Origin: an uncultured cyanobacterium
GTDB taxonomy: Bacteria > Cyanobacteriota > Cyanobacteriia > PCC-6307 > Cyanobiaceae
NCBI GenBank assembly: GCA_903856805.1
Contig: CAIOCZ010000040.1
Span: 1 to 64,000 of the forward strand
DNA: 64,000 nt
Direction of reading: 5' to 3'
The translations under genes were made by a program, and so were the position numbers. Of the stretch, positions 17,473 through 26,749 are shown piece after piece. The notes under the pieces are model-generated. The model worked only from the letters and a program-made list of their open reading frames with translations, was not told the origin of the DNA and ran no database searches. Positions within the stretch are counted from its first letter, which is position 1; each line of letters starts with the position of its first letter.

Positions 17473-18731
17473 AACGGCCCTGGTGGTTCCAGTTTCCCGT
17501 GCCGCTGCGCGAACTGACCGTGATCCGTCTGGTCGCCGCCGTTGGCGCCGGCGGTGTGCTGTATCTCACCCCGATCGTGTTTCACGATCAGGCCTTCAGT
17601 GCTGGCCTCGTCACCCGAGGGCTGGCCCTGGCGGCCTTGGCCGGAACCGTTGGTCGCCTGGGAAGCGGCCTGCTGCTCGATCGCGGCCTGTCCTGCTCCT
17701 GGCCGGTGGGGCTGGCGGTGGTGGCGGCCCTGGCGGGGGATGGGGCCCTGCTGCGGGCCCACGACCTCCCCGGCTATCTGGCCGGTCAGGTGCTGCTGGG
17801 GATCTCGATGGGGCTGTACTGGCCAGCGATCGAGCTGGCGGTGCCCCTGAGCTGCCCACCGGTCCGTTCCGCGCGGGGCTTTGCCCTGGTGCGCAGTGCC
17901 GATGCGATCGGGATCGCCAGCGGCGCGTTGCTGGGCGCGGCCCTGGCCACCCAGGGCAGGCTGCGGGGCATCTATCTGGTGGATATGACCTGTCTGGTGG
18001 CCATGGCGGTGCTGCTGTGGCGCCGCCCCCTGCCCCAGGCCCTGGCCCGCCGCCGTCAGGAGGCCCAGCAGCCCTGGCGGCAGTGGCTGCCGCCGTTGTT
18101 GCCGATGCTGGGGATCACCACCCTGGCCACCGCCATGCCGGCCCTGATGCAGAGCGCCTTGCCCCTGGATCTGGTACGGGGCGGGCTGCGTCGACCGGCC
18201 CTGCCCGCCAACCTGGGGGCGCTGACGATTGGTGTGCAGTTGGGCCTGCTGGTGCTGATCCAGTGGCCGGTGGGGCGAGCCCTAGCCCGACGTCCCGTGG
18301 GGACGGGTCTGAGGCTGAGCCTGATCAGTTTCGCGATCGGCAATCTGCTGCTCGTGGTCTCGGCCCTCGTGCCCCAGGGGCTGGTGGTCCTGCTCCTGGC
18401 CCAGGTCCCCCTGGCCCTGGGGGAAGCGGCCTTCCTGCCCACGGCCACGGAAGCCGTGGTGGAGTTGACCCCGCCCGAGCACCAGGGGATGGCCATGGCC
18501 CTGTTCTCCCAATGCTTTGCCTTGAGCGCCCTGATGGCCCCTCTGTTGGCTGGGTGGCTCCTGGATGCCCAGGGCCATGGCGCCGGTCTCTGGATGGTGA
18601 TGGCCGTGGTCTGTCTGCTGGGCTTCCCCTTGGTGCGCAATCTGGAGCGGTCCCGGCGCGAGACCCTGGGCCCGGGACTCAGCGGGGCCGATCCCTCGGG
18701 CGGCCAGCAGCTCCTGGCGAGCAGGGACTAA
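17445..18731 (+). CDS. Major facilitator superfamily (MFS) transporter
   Basis: About 428 residues with roughly twelve hydrophobic segments and the MFS loop 2-3 pattern (GRLGSGLLLDRGL). Both six-helix halves are visible, the second beginning near 'WLPPLLPMLGITTLATAMPAL'. It is a secondary carrier or drug-efflux-type protein of the inner membrane; substrate unknown. TTG 17445 is the ORF-track start; a GTG near 17500 (VPLRELTVIRL) would begin closer to the first helix and remove the overlap with the divergent hydrolase gene. Confidence 0.8.
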   Translation: MEQAQGEPPQRPWWFQFPVPLRELTVIRLVAAVGAGGVLYLTPIVFHDQAFSAGLVTRGLALAALAGTVGRLGSGLLLDRGLSCSWPVGLAVVAALAGDGALLRAHDLPGYLAGQVLLGISMGLYWPAIELAVPLSCPPVRSARGFALVRSADAIGIASGALLGAALATQGRLRGIYLVDMTCLVAMAVLLWRRPLPQALARRRQEAQQPWRQWLPPLLPMLGITTLATAMPALMQSALPLDLVRGGLRRPALPANLGALTIGVQLGLLVLIQWPVGRALARRPVGTGLRLSLISFAIGNLLLVVSALVPQGLVVLLLAQVPLALGEAAFLPTATEAVVELTPPEHQGMAMALFSQCFALSALMAPLLAGWLLDAQGHGAGLWMVMAVVCLLGFPLVRNLERSRRETLGPGLSGADPSGGQQLLASRD

Positions 18732-18760
18732 GGCGGTGGCCAGGCTTGGCGGGGCCCTGC

Positions 18761-18973
18761 CTAGGTGGCAGGACCATTTGGGGCGCCCTTCACCACCCAG
18801 GCCTCCTGGGGCAGGGGCTCAGTGCCGTACTCCCAGTCGTCGTAATCAGGATCGTTACGGATTTCCTGATGCACCCGCTTCTGACTTTCGAAGTCGTGGG
18901 GATGGTCGGCGGCGGGAACCGTAGCGGTGGACGCGGCGGGATCGATCGCCGGGTGGTCGGAACTTTGGCTCAT
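18761..18973 (-). CDS. Small acidic hypothetical protein
   Basis: 70 residues, strongly acidic and polar, with no membrane segment: 'SQSSDHPAIDPAASTATVPA' then HDFESQKRVHQEIRNDPDYDDWEYGTE. The second half, with its aromatic and acidic pattern and conserved look, resembles small proteins seen in Synechococcus-type genomes. It sits between the MFS gene (convergent) and ychF (same strand, upstream). Function unknown. Coding is supported by composition and a clean ATG with no overlap. Confidence 0.6.
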   Translation of the reverse strand: MSQSSDHPAIDPAASTATVPAADHPHDFESQKRVHQEIRNDPDYDDWEYGTEPLPQEAWVVKGAPNGPAT

Positions 18974-19037
18974 GGCCTGCCAGCGGGTCTCAAGCCATTC
19001 TGGCCGATGGGGGCCGCAGGGCCTGGTCCTGGTTCTG

Positions 19038-20129
19038 TTACACGTTGAACAGAAATTCCATCACGTCCCCCTCGGCCACCACATAGTCCTTTCCCTCGCT
19101 GCGCAGCCAGCCACGGGTGCGGGCTTCGGCCAGGGAGCCCGCCTCGATCAGTTGGTCGTAGCTCATGGTTTGAGCACGGATGAAGCCCCTCTCGAAATCG
19201 GTGTGGATCACGCCAGCCGCCTGGGGGGCGGTCATGCCGGCCTTGATGGTCCAGGCGCGGGTTTCCTTCTCGCCGGTCGTGAAATAGGTCTGCAGACCCA
19301 ACAGCTTGTAGGTGGCCCGGATCAGGCTCCGCAAGCCCCCTTCCTCCACCCCCAGACCCGCCAGGAACTCGGCCCGCTCCTCCTCCGGGAGCTCAATCAG
19401 TTCGGCTTCCACCTGGGCTGAAATGCGGACCGCCCCAGCTCCTTCCCGGCTGGCCAGGGCCACAATGGCTTCGGCATGGGGGTTGCCATGGGCCAGGTCG
19501 TCCTCACTGACGTTGGTGGCATAGATGATCGGTTTGGCGGTGAGCAGTCCCAGGGGCCGCACCAGGGCCAGCTCCTCCGGCGTGAGCGCAATCGCCCGGG
19601 CGGCCCCCCCCCGCTCCAGCTCCGCCTGGAGCCGCTCCAGGACCCCATCTTCCTGCTGGGCCTCCTTGCTGGTGCGCACTTGTTTCTTGAGGCGTTCGCG
19701 ACGCTTTTCGATCTGGGAAAGATCCGCCAGCCCCAGCTCAAGATTGATCACCTCGGCGTCCCGCACGGGATCCACGGCGCCGGAGACGTGGATGACATCG
19801 TCGTCTTCGAAACAGCGCACGACGTGGACGATGGCGTCCACCTCGCGAATATTGGCCAGGAACTTATTGCCCAGTCCCTCCCCCTGGCTGGCCCCCTTCA
19901 CCAGGCCGGCGATGTCCACGAACTCCACCCGCGTCGGAATGATCTCCTTGGACTTTGAGATGCTTGCCAGCTTCTGGAGTCGAGGATCCGGCACGGCAAC
20001 CACGCCGGTATTGGGCTCAATCGTGCAAAAGGGGAAGTTGGCCGCCTGGGCCTGGGCGTTGGCAACGAGGGCGTTGAAGAGGGTGGATTTGCCCACGTTG
20101 GGCAGCCCCACAATTCCGGCTTTGAGCAT
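19038..20129 (-). CDS. ychF: Redox-regulated ATPase YchF (Obg-like)
   Basis: Universally conserved P-loop protein of the Obg/OLA1 group that hydrolyses ATP in preference to GTP, binds ribosomes and takes part in stress responses. At 363 residues it is full length. Motifs: G1 GLPNVGKST at residues 8-16, the G3 region [13 protein letters not shown], the atypical G4 TNVSEDD, and a C-terminal TGS domain ([18 protein letters not shown] onward) ending in [10 protein letters not shown]. The ATG start is unambiguous. It reads away from the adaptor-protein gene at 20325, with a ~195-bp divergent promoter region between them. Confidence 0.97.
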   Translation of the reverse strand: MLKAGIVGLPNVGKSTLFNALVANAQAQAANFPFCTIEPNTGVVAVPDPRLQKLASISKSKEIIPTRVEFVDIAGLVKGASQGEGLGNKFLANIREVDAIVHVVRCFEDDDVIHVSGAVDPVRDAEVINLELGLADLSQIEKRRERLKKQVRTSKEAQQEDGVLERLQAELERGGAARAIALTPEELALVRPLGLLTAKPIIYATNVSEDDLAHGNPHAEAIVALASREGAGAVRISAQVEAELIELPEEERAEFLAGLGVEEGGLRSLIRATYKLLGLQTYFTTGEKETRAWTIKAGMTAPQAAGVIHTDFERGFIRAQTMSYDQLIEAGSLAEARTRGWLRSEGKDYVVAEGDVMEFLFNV

Positions 20130-20324
20130 GTCCGAAATCTAGGGCGGCATCCCGCCCACGGTCAGCTGATTCACCGCACCGATGCCGCATCGCACCCACC
20201 GGGATGACCGGCGAGACTAGGGGCCATTGCCCCTGGACCAATTCCAGCCCTTACACCGCTTGAAACGGCTGCCAGGCCAACCCCTGGGACGCCACCCGTT
20301 CCTCCCCTTCCCACCACGACACCC

Positions 20325-21449
20325 TTGCCTCGATCCAGGCCGCCGCAGTTGTGGCAGCGCCCATCGCTGTGGGCGGTCCTCGCCCTCAATCTGCTGCTGC
20401 TGCTCGGGGTGGGCCTGTGGCTCCGCCAACGCAGCACAGTCCCTCGGGATGTGACCCCCTTCACCATCACCGCCAATTCCGGCTCCCTGCCTGGGGTGGT
20501 GTCCGCCAGTGGCGAGCTGGATGCGATGCAGCGGGTGAATGTGAGCCCCAAACGGCAGGGGGTGCTGCGGGAGTTGTACGTGGACGAGGGGGACCTTGTG
20601 CAGGCCGGCCAACCGATCGCCCTGATGGATGACGGAGACCTGAAGGATCGCCTGGACGAGTACCGCGCCAACATGCTGGCCGCCGATGCCCAGCTAGGGC
20701 GCACCCGTAATGAGTGGCAACGGCGGCGTTCGCTTTATCAGAGTGGCGCCATCAGCGCCGACCAGTACAACGCTGCCCTCTCCGCCTACCAGGTGGACGT
20801 GGCGGCAAGGAATGCGGCGGCCCAGCGCCTCGACCAACGCCAGGTGGAAAGCTCCGAACTGATCGTGCGAGCTCCCTTTGCCGGAGTGATCAGCCAGCGG
20901 TTCGCGGAACCGGGCGCCTTCGTCACCCCCACCACCACCGCTTCGGCCACCGCAGGCGCCACCAGTTCCTCCATCGTTGAGCTGGCCCAGGGGCTGGAGG
21001 TGCTGGCGAAGGTGCCGGAAAGCGATTTGGGCCGTCTGCAGCTGGGCATGCCCGCCAGCGTTCGCGTGGATGCCTTCCCCCAGCGCCGGTTCCCGGCCAG
21101 GGTCCGCCAGATCGCCCCGCGGGCGGTGAAAGTGAACAACGTCACTTCGTTCGAGGTGAAGCTCGTGCTGCTGCATCCGGCGCCGGAGCTGCGCATCGGG
21201 ATGTCCGCCGACATCGACTTCCAGACCGGTCAGATCCAAGCCGACACCCTGGTGCCCACGGTGGCCATCGTCACCGAAAAGGGCAAACCGGGGGTGCTGC
21301 TGGTGGGCAAGAATCAGGAACCCACCTTCCAGCCCGTGGAGCTCGGTCTCAGCAGCGGCAAGAACACTGAAATCCTGGGCGGCCTTCAGGCCGGCACCCG
21401 GGTGTTCATCGATCTGCCGCCCTGGGCCAAGAAACGGAAGGAGTCCTGA
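20325..21449 (+). CDS. HlyD/RND-type efflux periplasmic adaptor subunit
   Basis: Membrane-fusion protein that bridges an inner-membrane pump to the outer membrane. About 374 residues: an N-terminal membrane helix (LWAVLALNLLLLLGVGLWL, about 16-34), the biotinyl-lipoyl half motif 'GVLRELYVDEGDLVQAGQPI', a coiled-coil hairpin (about 100-170), the second lipoyl half IVRAPFAGVISQRFAEPG, then beta-barrel and membrane-proximal domains. No pump gene is adjacent, so its partner (RND or MacB type) is elsewhere. The start could be slightly downstream, since the first residues before the helix are variable. Confidence 0.85.
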   Translation: MPRSRPPQLWQRPSLWAVLALNLLLLLGVGLWLRQRSTVPRDVTPFTITANSGSLPGVVSASGELDAMQRVNVSPKRQGVLRELYVDEGDLVQAGQPIALMDDGDLKDRLDEYRANMLAADAQLGRTRNEWQRRRSLYQSGAISADQYNAALSAYQVDVAARNAAAQRLDQRQVESSELIVRAPFAGVISQRFAEPGAFVTPTTTASATAGATSSSIVELAQGLEVLAKVPESDLGRLQLGMPASVRVDAFPQRRFPARVRQIAPRAVKVNNVTSFEVKLVLLHPAPELRIGMSADIDFQTGQIQADTLVPTVAIVTEKGKPGVLLVGKNQEPTFQPVELGLSSGKNTEILGGLQAGTRVFIDLPPWAKKRKES

Positions 21450-21498
21450 GCCTGCCCAGCGGCTCCTTTAGCCCTGGGCTCGCCATGTCCTCGCCCGG

Positions 21499-22650
21499 TT
21501 AGTCGCCGCACCGGGAGAGAAACTGCCGCGCCGCCGCCACGATCCGTCCGCTGGCCTGGCCATCCCCGAATGGGTTGTGGGCGCGGGCCATGGCGCCATA
21601 GGCCTCGGCATCGTCTAAGAGTCGGGCCGTTTCACGGAAAATGTCTTCGCTGGCGGTGCCGATCAACCGGGCCGTGCCCGCCGTCACGGCCTCAGGACGC
21701 TCCGTGGTTCGGCGGAGCACCAGGACGGGTTTCCCCAGCGCTGGAGCTTCTTCCTGGAGGCCGCCAGAATCGCTCAGCACCAGCGTGCAACCGCGCATGG
21801 CCGCCACCAGTTGCTGGTAGTCGAGCGGTTCGGTGAGAAAAGCTCGGGGATGGCCGCCCAGTAGCTCCTGTAGGGGTTCGCGCACGGTGGGGTTGCGGTG
21901 CAGGGGCAGCAGCAGGGCCGTATCGGGGAAGCGTTCAAGTACCGCGAGCATGCCGGTGGCGATCGTGCGCAGCGGTTCCCCCCAGTTTTCACGGCGATGG
22001 ACGGTGGAGAGAATCACCCGCTGGTTCTGCCAGTCCAGACCGGGCAACTCCAGGGCCGGCGCCTCGGCGGCCATCAGCAGCAGGGCATCGATCACCGTGT
22101 TGCCGGTCACCAAGATGTCGCCCACCACCCCCGAGGCCCGCAGATTGGCAGCCGACACCTCCGTGGGGGCGAAGTGGAGCAGGCCCAGCTGGGAGATCAG
22201 GCGGCGGTTGGCCTCCTCAGGGAAGGGATCCAACAGGTTGTCCGTCCTCAGGCCGGCCTCCACATGGCCCACCGGTATCTGTTCGTAGAACGCGGCCAGG
22301 GCGGAGGCAAACGCGGTTGTGGTGTCCCCCTGCACCAGGGCCAGATCGGGGCGATGGGCGGTGAACTCGTCCTTCAGGCCTTGGAGGGCCGCGCAGGTGA
22401 CGTGGGTGAGGGTCTGGCGGGGGGCCATCAGGGCCAGATCTCGATCGGCGCTGAGACCAAATAGATCCATCACCTGGCTGACCATCTCACGATGCTGGCC
22501 GGTGAGGACCACCCGGGTGCGGAAGTCGGTGGCCGCCTGAAAGGCGCGGATCACCGGAGCCAGCTTGATCGCTTCCGGGCGGGTGCCCAGCACGATGGTG
22601 ACCAGGGGCAGAGTGCCGGAGGAAGCAGACAAGACCAGGCCGCAGACCAC
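21499..22650 (-). CDS. wecB: UDP-N-acetylglucosamine 2-epimerase (non-hydrolysing)
   Basis: Interconverts UDP-GlcNAc and UDP-ManNAc for cell-surface polysaccharide synthesis. At about 383 residues it is full length. Family features: VLGTRPEAIKLAPVI near the N-terminus, VVLTGQHREM, 'VQGDTTTAFASALAAFY', HVEAGLRT, PFPEEANRRLISQL, and the C-terminal LSDSGGLQEEAPALGKPVLVLRRTTERPE. It is cytoplasmic. The true start may be the internal region just before PLVTIVLGTRPE. It reads divergently from pilT with a short (~65 bp) gap. Confidence 0.95.
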   Translation of the reverse strand: MVCGLVLSASSGTLPLVTIVLGTRPEAIKLAPVIRAFQAATDFRTRVVLTGQHREMVSQVMDLFGLSADRDLALMAPRQTLTHVTCAALQGLKDEFTAHRPDLALVQGDTTTAFASALAAFYEQIPVGHVEAGLRTDNLLDPFPEEANRRLISQLGLLHFAPTEVSAANLRASGVVGDILVTGNTVIDALLLMAAEAPALELPGLDWQNQRVILSTVHRRENWGEPLRTIATGMLAVLERFPDTALLLPLHRNPTVREPLQELLGGHPRAFLTEPLDYQQLVAAMRGCTLVLSDSGGLQEEAPALGKPVLVLRRTTERPEAVTAGTARLIGTASEDIFRETARLLDDAEAYGAMARAHNPFGDGQASGRIVAAARQFLSRCGD

Positions 22651-22714
22651 CAGATCCTAGGAACAGCCCCTTGATCCCCATGCTTCTGCTGTGGAGCTGG
22701 CAACATGGGGTTCC

Positions 22715-23914
22715 ATGCCGCGCAGCGGGACCGTGGCCGATCTGCCGTTCCTGTTCACCCCGTCCCCATCGCGGGGCACTCCCACTCCCGTCCCTCCTCC
22801 AGCCCCCAAGGTCTCCCTGATCCCCTCGGCTGAACCCAACGGCAGCGTGTCCTTGCCCACGAGCTTGGAGGCGATCATCCGGCATGCCCACGACCATCGC
22901 TATTCCGATGTTCATCTGGGGGTGGGAGAGGAGCCCCGCTTTCGGGATCGGGGCGAGATGCTGCGCACCGGCTGGCCCGCCACCGACGCGGCCTGCTTCC
23001 GCGACTGGCTCAAGCAGCTGCTGAGCCCCGGCGAGATCGATGCCTTTCTGCGGGAAAAAGATTTTGACGGCGCCCAGAACTTTCCCTTTGTGCGCGTTCG
23101 CATCAACCTGATGGAAGCGCTGCGGGGGCCGGCGATGGTGCTGCGCCTGATCCCGAACACGGTGGCCAGCATCGAAGATCTCAACCTGCCGTCGGTGCTC
23201 AAGGCGTTGGCGGAGCGGCCTAAGGGGTTGTTGCTGGTCACCGGTCCGACCGGTTCGGGTAAGAGCACCACCCTGGCCGCGGTGATCGATTACATCAACC
23301 GTTCAATGAAACGGCATATCCTCACCATTGAGGATCCGGTGGAATTCGTGCATGCCAGCCAGTTGTCCCTGGTGCATCAACGGGAGGTTGGATACCACAC
23401 CAAGGAGTTCAGTACGGCCCTGCGGGCGGCGCTGCGGGAGGATCCCGATGTCATCCTGATCGGCGAAATCCGTGACAAGGAGACCCTTGCCACAGCCCTG
23501 GAGGCTTCCCAGACCGGTCATTTGGTTCTCGGGACCATGCACACCAACTCAGCGGTACGCACCGTCGAACGCATTCTTGGACTCGTTCCTCCCCAGGAGC
23601 AGGAGGTGGTGCGCCGCAGCGTTTCCGAATCTCTGCTGGGAGTGATCTCCCAGGGGCTGATCCGAACCACGGAAGGAGGGAGAGTGGCCTTCCATGATTT
23701 GTTCGTGAATACCGATGCCTGTCGCGATTACATCGTTCGCGGCGAGCTCGAAGAGATTGAAGAGATCATGAATCGCAGCAGCTTTGACGGCATGATCACC
23801 ATGAACCAGTCGCTGGCGCGCTTAGTGGAGGACGGCAAAGTGCAGGCGAGCGAGGCGCTGGCGTTGAGTCCAAGGGCTAATGAACTGTCCCAGACCCTGC
23901 GCGGGCGTGTTTAA
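22715..23914 (+). CDS. pilT: Type IV pilus retraction ATPase PilT
   Basis: Hexameric secretion ATPase that drives depolymerisation of type IV pili, hence twitching or DNA uptake. About 399 residues from ATG 22715; the ORF-track GTG 22691 adds eight unsupported residues. A Pro-rich leader of about 45 residues precedes the PilT N-domain. Walker A is GPTGSGKST, the Asp box is LTIEDPVEF, Walker B is REDPDVILIGEIRD, and the His box is TGHLVLGTMHTNSA. The C-terminal retraction-type segment carries a PilT-like VARAPEI-region counterpart (FHDLFVNTDACRDYI). No pilB or pilC is adjacent. Confidence 0.93.
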   Translation: MPRSGTVADLPFLFTPSPSRGTPTPVPPPAPKVSLIPSAEPNGSVSLPTSLEAIIRHAHDHRYSDVHLGVGEEPRFRDRGEMLRTGWPATDAACFRDWLKQLLSPGEIDAFLREKDFDGAQNFPFVRVRINLMEALRGPAMVLRLIPNTVASIEDLNLPSVLKALAERPKGLLLVTGPTGSGKSTTLAAVIDYINRSMKRHILTIEDPVEFVHASQLSLVHQREVGYHTKEFSTALRAALREDPDVILIGEIRDKETLATALEASQTGHLVLGTMHTNSAVRTVERILGLVPPQEQEVVRRSVSESLLGVISQGLIRTTEGGRVAFHDLFVNTDACRDYIVRGELEEIEEIMNRSSFDGMITMNQSLARLVEDGKVQASEALALSPRANELSQTLRGRV

Positions 23915-23941
23915 TTTCCCAGATCTGTTCGGACGGAATTC

Positions 23942-24193
23942 CTAGGAGTGGAGGTTGCTGTAAAGACGGGCTACCACCAAGACCCCTAGCCCAACCGAGA
24001 GGCCAAGCATCGCCAAGCGGCCGTTCCAGATCTCCGCTTGGGGAGTAAAGCCGCGCCGCCAGGCATTCAATTCGTCCTGGGAAACAGTCTCCGGAACTGT
24101 CCCCTCTTGATGGGCTGGGTCAGCAGTGGACAGGGTCGCGTCGAGCGGCCCCGAGGAGGAAGAATCGAGGGGATACGGATTCGCCGGGGGCAT
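23942..24193 (-). CDS. hli: High-light-inducible (Hlip) one-helix protein
   Basis: Small chlorophyll- and carotenoid-binding stress protein of thylakoids that protects photosystem assembly and quenches energy. 83 residues: an acidic, Ser/Pro-rich N-terminus, then GFTPQAEIWNGRLAMLGLS, with the ExxNGRxAMxG chlorophyll-binding signature, and one membrane helix to the C-terminus. Start ATG at 24193 (PPANPYPLD) is chosen; the ORF-track start at 24298 adds a basic leader unlike the family. It lies just downstream of tsaD on the same strand with a short gap. Hli genes are usually light-stress induced, but I see no regulatory site I can define here. Confidence 0.93.
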   Translation of the reverse strand: MPPANPYPLDSSSSGPLDATLSTADPAHQEGTVPETVSQDELNAWRRGFTPQAEIWNGRLAMLGLSVGLGVLVVARLYSNLHS

Positions 24194-24230
24194 CGAGCCT
24201 TGCCTCAGGGTGATGTTCAGCCTAATGGGC

Positions 24231-25286
24231 TTAAAAGCACGGCGGCGTTTCGTAAAGCCGATCCGCCTGCTCCAACGGCATCCGGGCCGCCACCCCAAGT
24301 CCCAGGGAACTGCTCTGGCCAGCGCGCAACCGCTGTTCCGCCGCTAGGGCGATCATCGCGGCATTGTCGGTGCAGTAGGCCAGCGGCGCCGCCCGCCAGG
24401 TCAGGCCTGTGGCCGCCGCCTGCCGTTCCAGCAGCCCCCTTAGCCGCCGGTTGGCGGCCACTCCGCCCACCAGCACGAGGGTGTGCAGCTGCTGATCCCT
24501 GGCGCAACGACAGCTTCGTTCCACCAGCACATCGGCCACCACTTGCTCGAAGCTGGCGGCCAGATCGGCCAGGGGGAGTGGGGCGCCGCTGGCCTGCAGC
24601 GCTCTCACCTGGCGCAGCATCGCCGTCTTCAGTCCGCTGAAGCTGAAGTCGTACGGGTGGTAGCCCCCCTCCGGCAAGGACACCCGGCCCTTGGGCAGTT
24701 GGAACCGTCCGGCGTCACCTCCAACCGCCACCTGCTCGATCGCCGGCCCCCCGGGGTAGCCCAACTCCAGCAGGCGGGCCACTTTGTCGAAGCACTCCCC
24801 GGCGGCATCGTCCCGACTCTGGCCGAGTCGTTGATACCTCCCCGGACCGTCCACCCGAATCAACTCCGTGTGCCCCCCACTCACCAACAGCACCAGATAG
24901 GGGCCTGGCGGCAGCGGCTCCCCCAATGCGGCGGAGCAGAGGTGACCCTCCAGGTGGTGAATGCCGAGGAAGGGCTTGTCATGCAGCCGGGCCAGGGTTC
25001 GCCCCGTCACCGATCCAACCAGCAGGGCACCCACCAGTCCCGGTGTCACGGTGGCGGCCACCCCATCCAGGGCCGCCATGGGCACGCCAGCGTCGTGAAG
25101 CACCCGCGCGATCAACAGCGGGAGGGCTTCCAGATGGCGTCGGGAGGCGATCTCCGGTACAACGCCACCCCAACGGGCATGCTCCTCGATCTGGGACGCC
25201 ACCGCACTCGCCAGCACCTGTCCATCACGCACAATCGCAGCGGCTGACTCGTCACAACTTGTTTCGAGGGCAAGAACCGTGGGCAT
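24231..25286 (-). CDS. tsaD: tRNA N6-adenosine threonylcarbamoyltransferase TsaD
   Basis: Catalytic subunit of the TsaBDE complex that adds the threonylcarbamoyl group to A37 of ANN-decoding tRNAs. At 351 residues it is full length. The N-terminus [10 protein letters not shown] is the family start, the metal-binding HHLEGH motif is at residues 110-115, and the ASKH-fold segments ([40 protein letters not shown]) are all present. It reads divergently from psaF with about 60 bp between the starts, the arrangement seen in picocyanobacteria (tsaD-hli beside psaFJ). Confidence 0.97.
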   Translation of the reverse strand: MPTVLALETSCDESAAAIVRDGQVLASAVASQIEEHARWGGVVPEIASRRHLEALPLLIARVLHDAGVPMAALDGVAATVTPGLVGALLVGSVTGRTLARLHDKPFLGIHHLEGHLCSAALGEPLPPGPYLVLLVSGGHTELIRVDGPGRYQRLGQSRDDAAGECFDKVARLLELGYPGGPAIEQVAVGGDAGRFQLPKGRVSLPEGGYHPYDFSFSGLKTAMLRQVRALQASGAPLPLADLAASFEQVVADVLVERSCRCARDQQLHTLVLVGGVAANRRLRGLLERQAAATGLTWRAAPLAYCTDNAAMIALAAEQRLRAGQSSSLGLGVAARMPLEQADRLYETPPCF

Positions 25287-25346
25287 GGGCTCCTTGGTGC
25301 TCCCTTACTGTCCGCTTGTGACATCTTGCCCTGCGGCTCTTCGTCC

Positions 25347-25841
25347 ATGCGCCGTCTCTTTTCCGGCCGTCTGATGGCGGTTTTGCTCTCAGCCTTTTTG
25401 ATTCTTGGCTTCGCGCCGGCGGCCCATGCCGAAATCGGTGGGCTCACCCCCTGTGCTGAGAATTCCCGCTTCCAGCAGCGCGCCGGCGGCGCCCAGACCG
25501 ACCAGGCCAAAGCCCGTTTCGAGCGCTACGGTCAGGCCCTCTGCGGCACCGATGGCCTGCCCCACCTGATCGTGGATGGCCGCTGGAGCCACGTTGGTGA
25601 CTTCACCATCCCCGGCATCGCCTTCCTTTATATCGCAGGCACGATCGGCTGGGCTGGTCGCACCTATCTCCAGGCTGTGCGTGGTCGCAAGGACGCCGCA
25701 ATGAACGAGATTCAGATTGATCTCCCCCTGGCGTTCAAGAGCACCCTCGCTGCCGCGACTTGGCCCCTCGCCGCCTTCGGTGAATTCACCAGCGGCAAGC
25801 TGACCGAAGCCGACAGCAAGATCACCGTTTCCCCCCGCTGA
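25347..25841 (+). CDS. psaF: Photosystem I subunit III PsaF
   Basis: Thylakoid PSI subunit with a lumenal domain that helps dock plastocyanin or cytochrome c6, and one membrane helix. 164 residues: signal peptide ([28 protein letters not shown]), then the mature start [15 protein letters not shown], Cys residues in TPCAEN and ALCGTDGL, the membrane helix near '[18 protein letters not shown]', and a C-terminal stromal part with [21 protein letters not shown] 25347 is chosen because the signal peptide starts there; the ORF track begins at TTG 25326. psaJ follows 62 bp downstream. Confidence 0.97.
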   Translation: MRRLFSGRLMAVLLSAFLILGFAPAAHAEIGGLTPCAENSRFQQRAGGAQTDQAKARFERYGQALCGTDGLPHLIVDGRWSHVGDFTIPGIAFLYIAGTIGWAGRTYLQAVRGRKDAAMNEIQIDLPLAFKSTLAAATWPLAAFGEFTSGKLTEADSKITVSPR

Positions 25842-25903
25842 TCACCTGTCCCAATGCCTTGGGACAAGGTCTTTACCCCGCCGTCTTTACTTCTCCGCTT
25901 CCG

Positions 25904-26020
25904 ATGAAGAAATTCCTCAGCACGGCTCCTGTCGTCGCCGCCATCTGGTTCACAGTCACCGCTGGCATCATGATCGAGTTCAATCGGTTCTTCCCCGATT
26001 TGCTCTTCCACCCGCTCTGA
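25904..26020 (+). CDS. psaJ: Photosystem I subunit IX PsaJ (absent from the ORF track)
   Basis: 38-residue single-helix PSI subunit that associates with PsaF. The sequence reads [15 protein letters not shown], then a hydrophobic helix [17 protein letters not shown] and a short hydrophobic tail. Length and pattern (basic N-terminus, helix, [11 protein letters not shown]) are those of PsaJ. It is shorter than the ORF-track cut-off, hence missing there. It is cotranscribed with psaF and followed by a strong terminator. Confidence 0.96.
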   Translation: MKKFLSTAPVVAAIWFTVTAGIMIEFNRFFPDLLFHPL

Positions 26021-26049
26021 ATCCAGGTTCAGAAATTTGATTCAGCGCC

Positions 26050-26078
26050 AACGGTCCTCTGTAAGGGCCGTTTTTTTT
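26050..26078 (+). terminator. Intrinsic terminator after psaFJ
   Basis: AACGGTCC pairs with GGGCCGTT around a short loop (TCTGTAA), one G-T pair included, and is followed directly by eight T residues. It lies 30 bp after the psaJ stop and matches a rho-independent terminator for the psaF-psaJ transcript. The opposite strand lacks a T-run, so it should not stop gmk transcription. Confidence 0.9.
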
Positions 26079-26114
26079 GCCCAATTCCCTCTCGCCAACT
26101 GGTGCTTCCACTGG

Positions 26115-26687
26115 TTAGGCCGGCGCCAACCCCATCTGCGCCTCAAGGGCCACCAGGGCCTCCTCCAGGTTGTCGTTCACCAAGATGGCGTCGAATTCCT
26201 CGGCTGCCTCCAGCTCCACCCTGGCCCGCTCCAGCCGGCGCAGGATCGCCGCCTCGGTGTCCGTACCGCGGCCGCGAATGCGTTGCTCCAGCACCGAGAG
26301 AGAGGGCGGCGCAATGAATAATTGCTGGGCCTGGGGGAAGCTGGAGCGGACTTGGCGAGCCCCCTCTAGTTCAATCTCCAGAATGACCGGACGGCCTGCG
26401 GACAATCGAGCCTCGACCGGAGCGCGGGGGGTTCCGTAGAGATTGCCCGCGAAGGCGGCCCATTCCAGGAAGCCACCGTCCTGCACTTGGCGTTCGAATT
26501 GGTGTCGCTCCAGAAAGAAGTAATGCACGCCGTCCACATCCCCGGGGCGGGGGGCGCGGGTGGTGGCGGAGACCGACAGCCAGATGGCCGGGTGGCGGTC
26601 CAGCAGCCTTGCCACCAAGGTGCCCTTGCCCACCCCACTGGGCCCCGTGATCACCGTCAAACGACCGGAGGGAGGCGCTGGGGTCAT
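26115..26687 (-). CDS. gmk: Guanylate kinase
   Basis: Phosphorylates GMP to GDP with ATP in purine nucleotide metabolism. About 190 residues from ATG 26687 ([22 protein letters not shown]); the ORF-track start 26717 adds ten residues. P-loop GPSGVGKG at 15-22, GMP-binding stretch [19 protein letters not shown], and a lid region near [12 protein letters not shown]. Standard length and motifs. It is divergent from the NFACT gene, with a 62-bp gap, and convergent with psaFJ. Confidence 0.96.
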   Translation of the reverse strand: MTPAPPSGRLTVITGPSGVGKGTLVARLLDRHPAIWLSVSATTRAPRPGDVDGVHYFFLERHQFERQVQDGGFLEWAAFAGNLYGTPRAPVEARLSAGRPVILEIELEGARQVRSSFPQAQQLFIAPPSLSVLEQRIRGRGTDTEAAILRRLERARVELEAAEEFDAILVNDNLEEALVALEAQMGLAPA

Positions 26688-26749
26688 GGGGAACGCGGAT
26701 CGGCCGCAGCTTCCCACGCAGAGTAGAAGGAGGCTGCCTCTGAAGTGCC

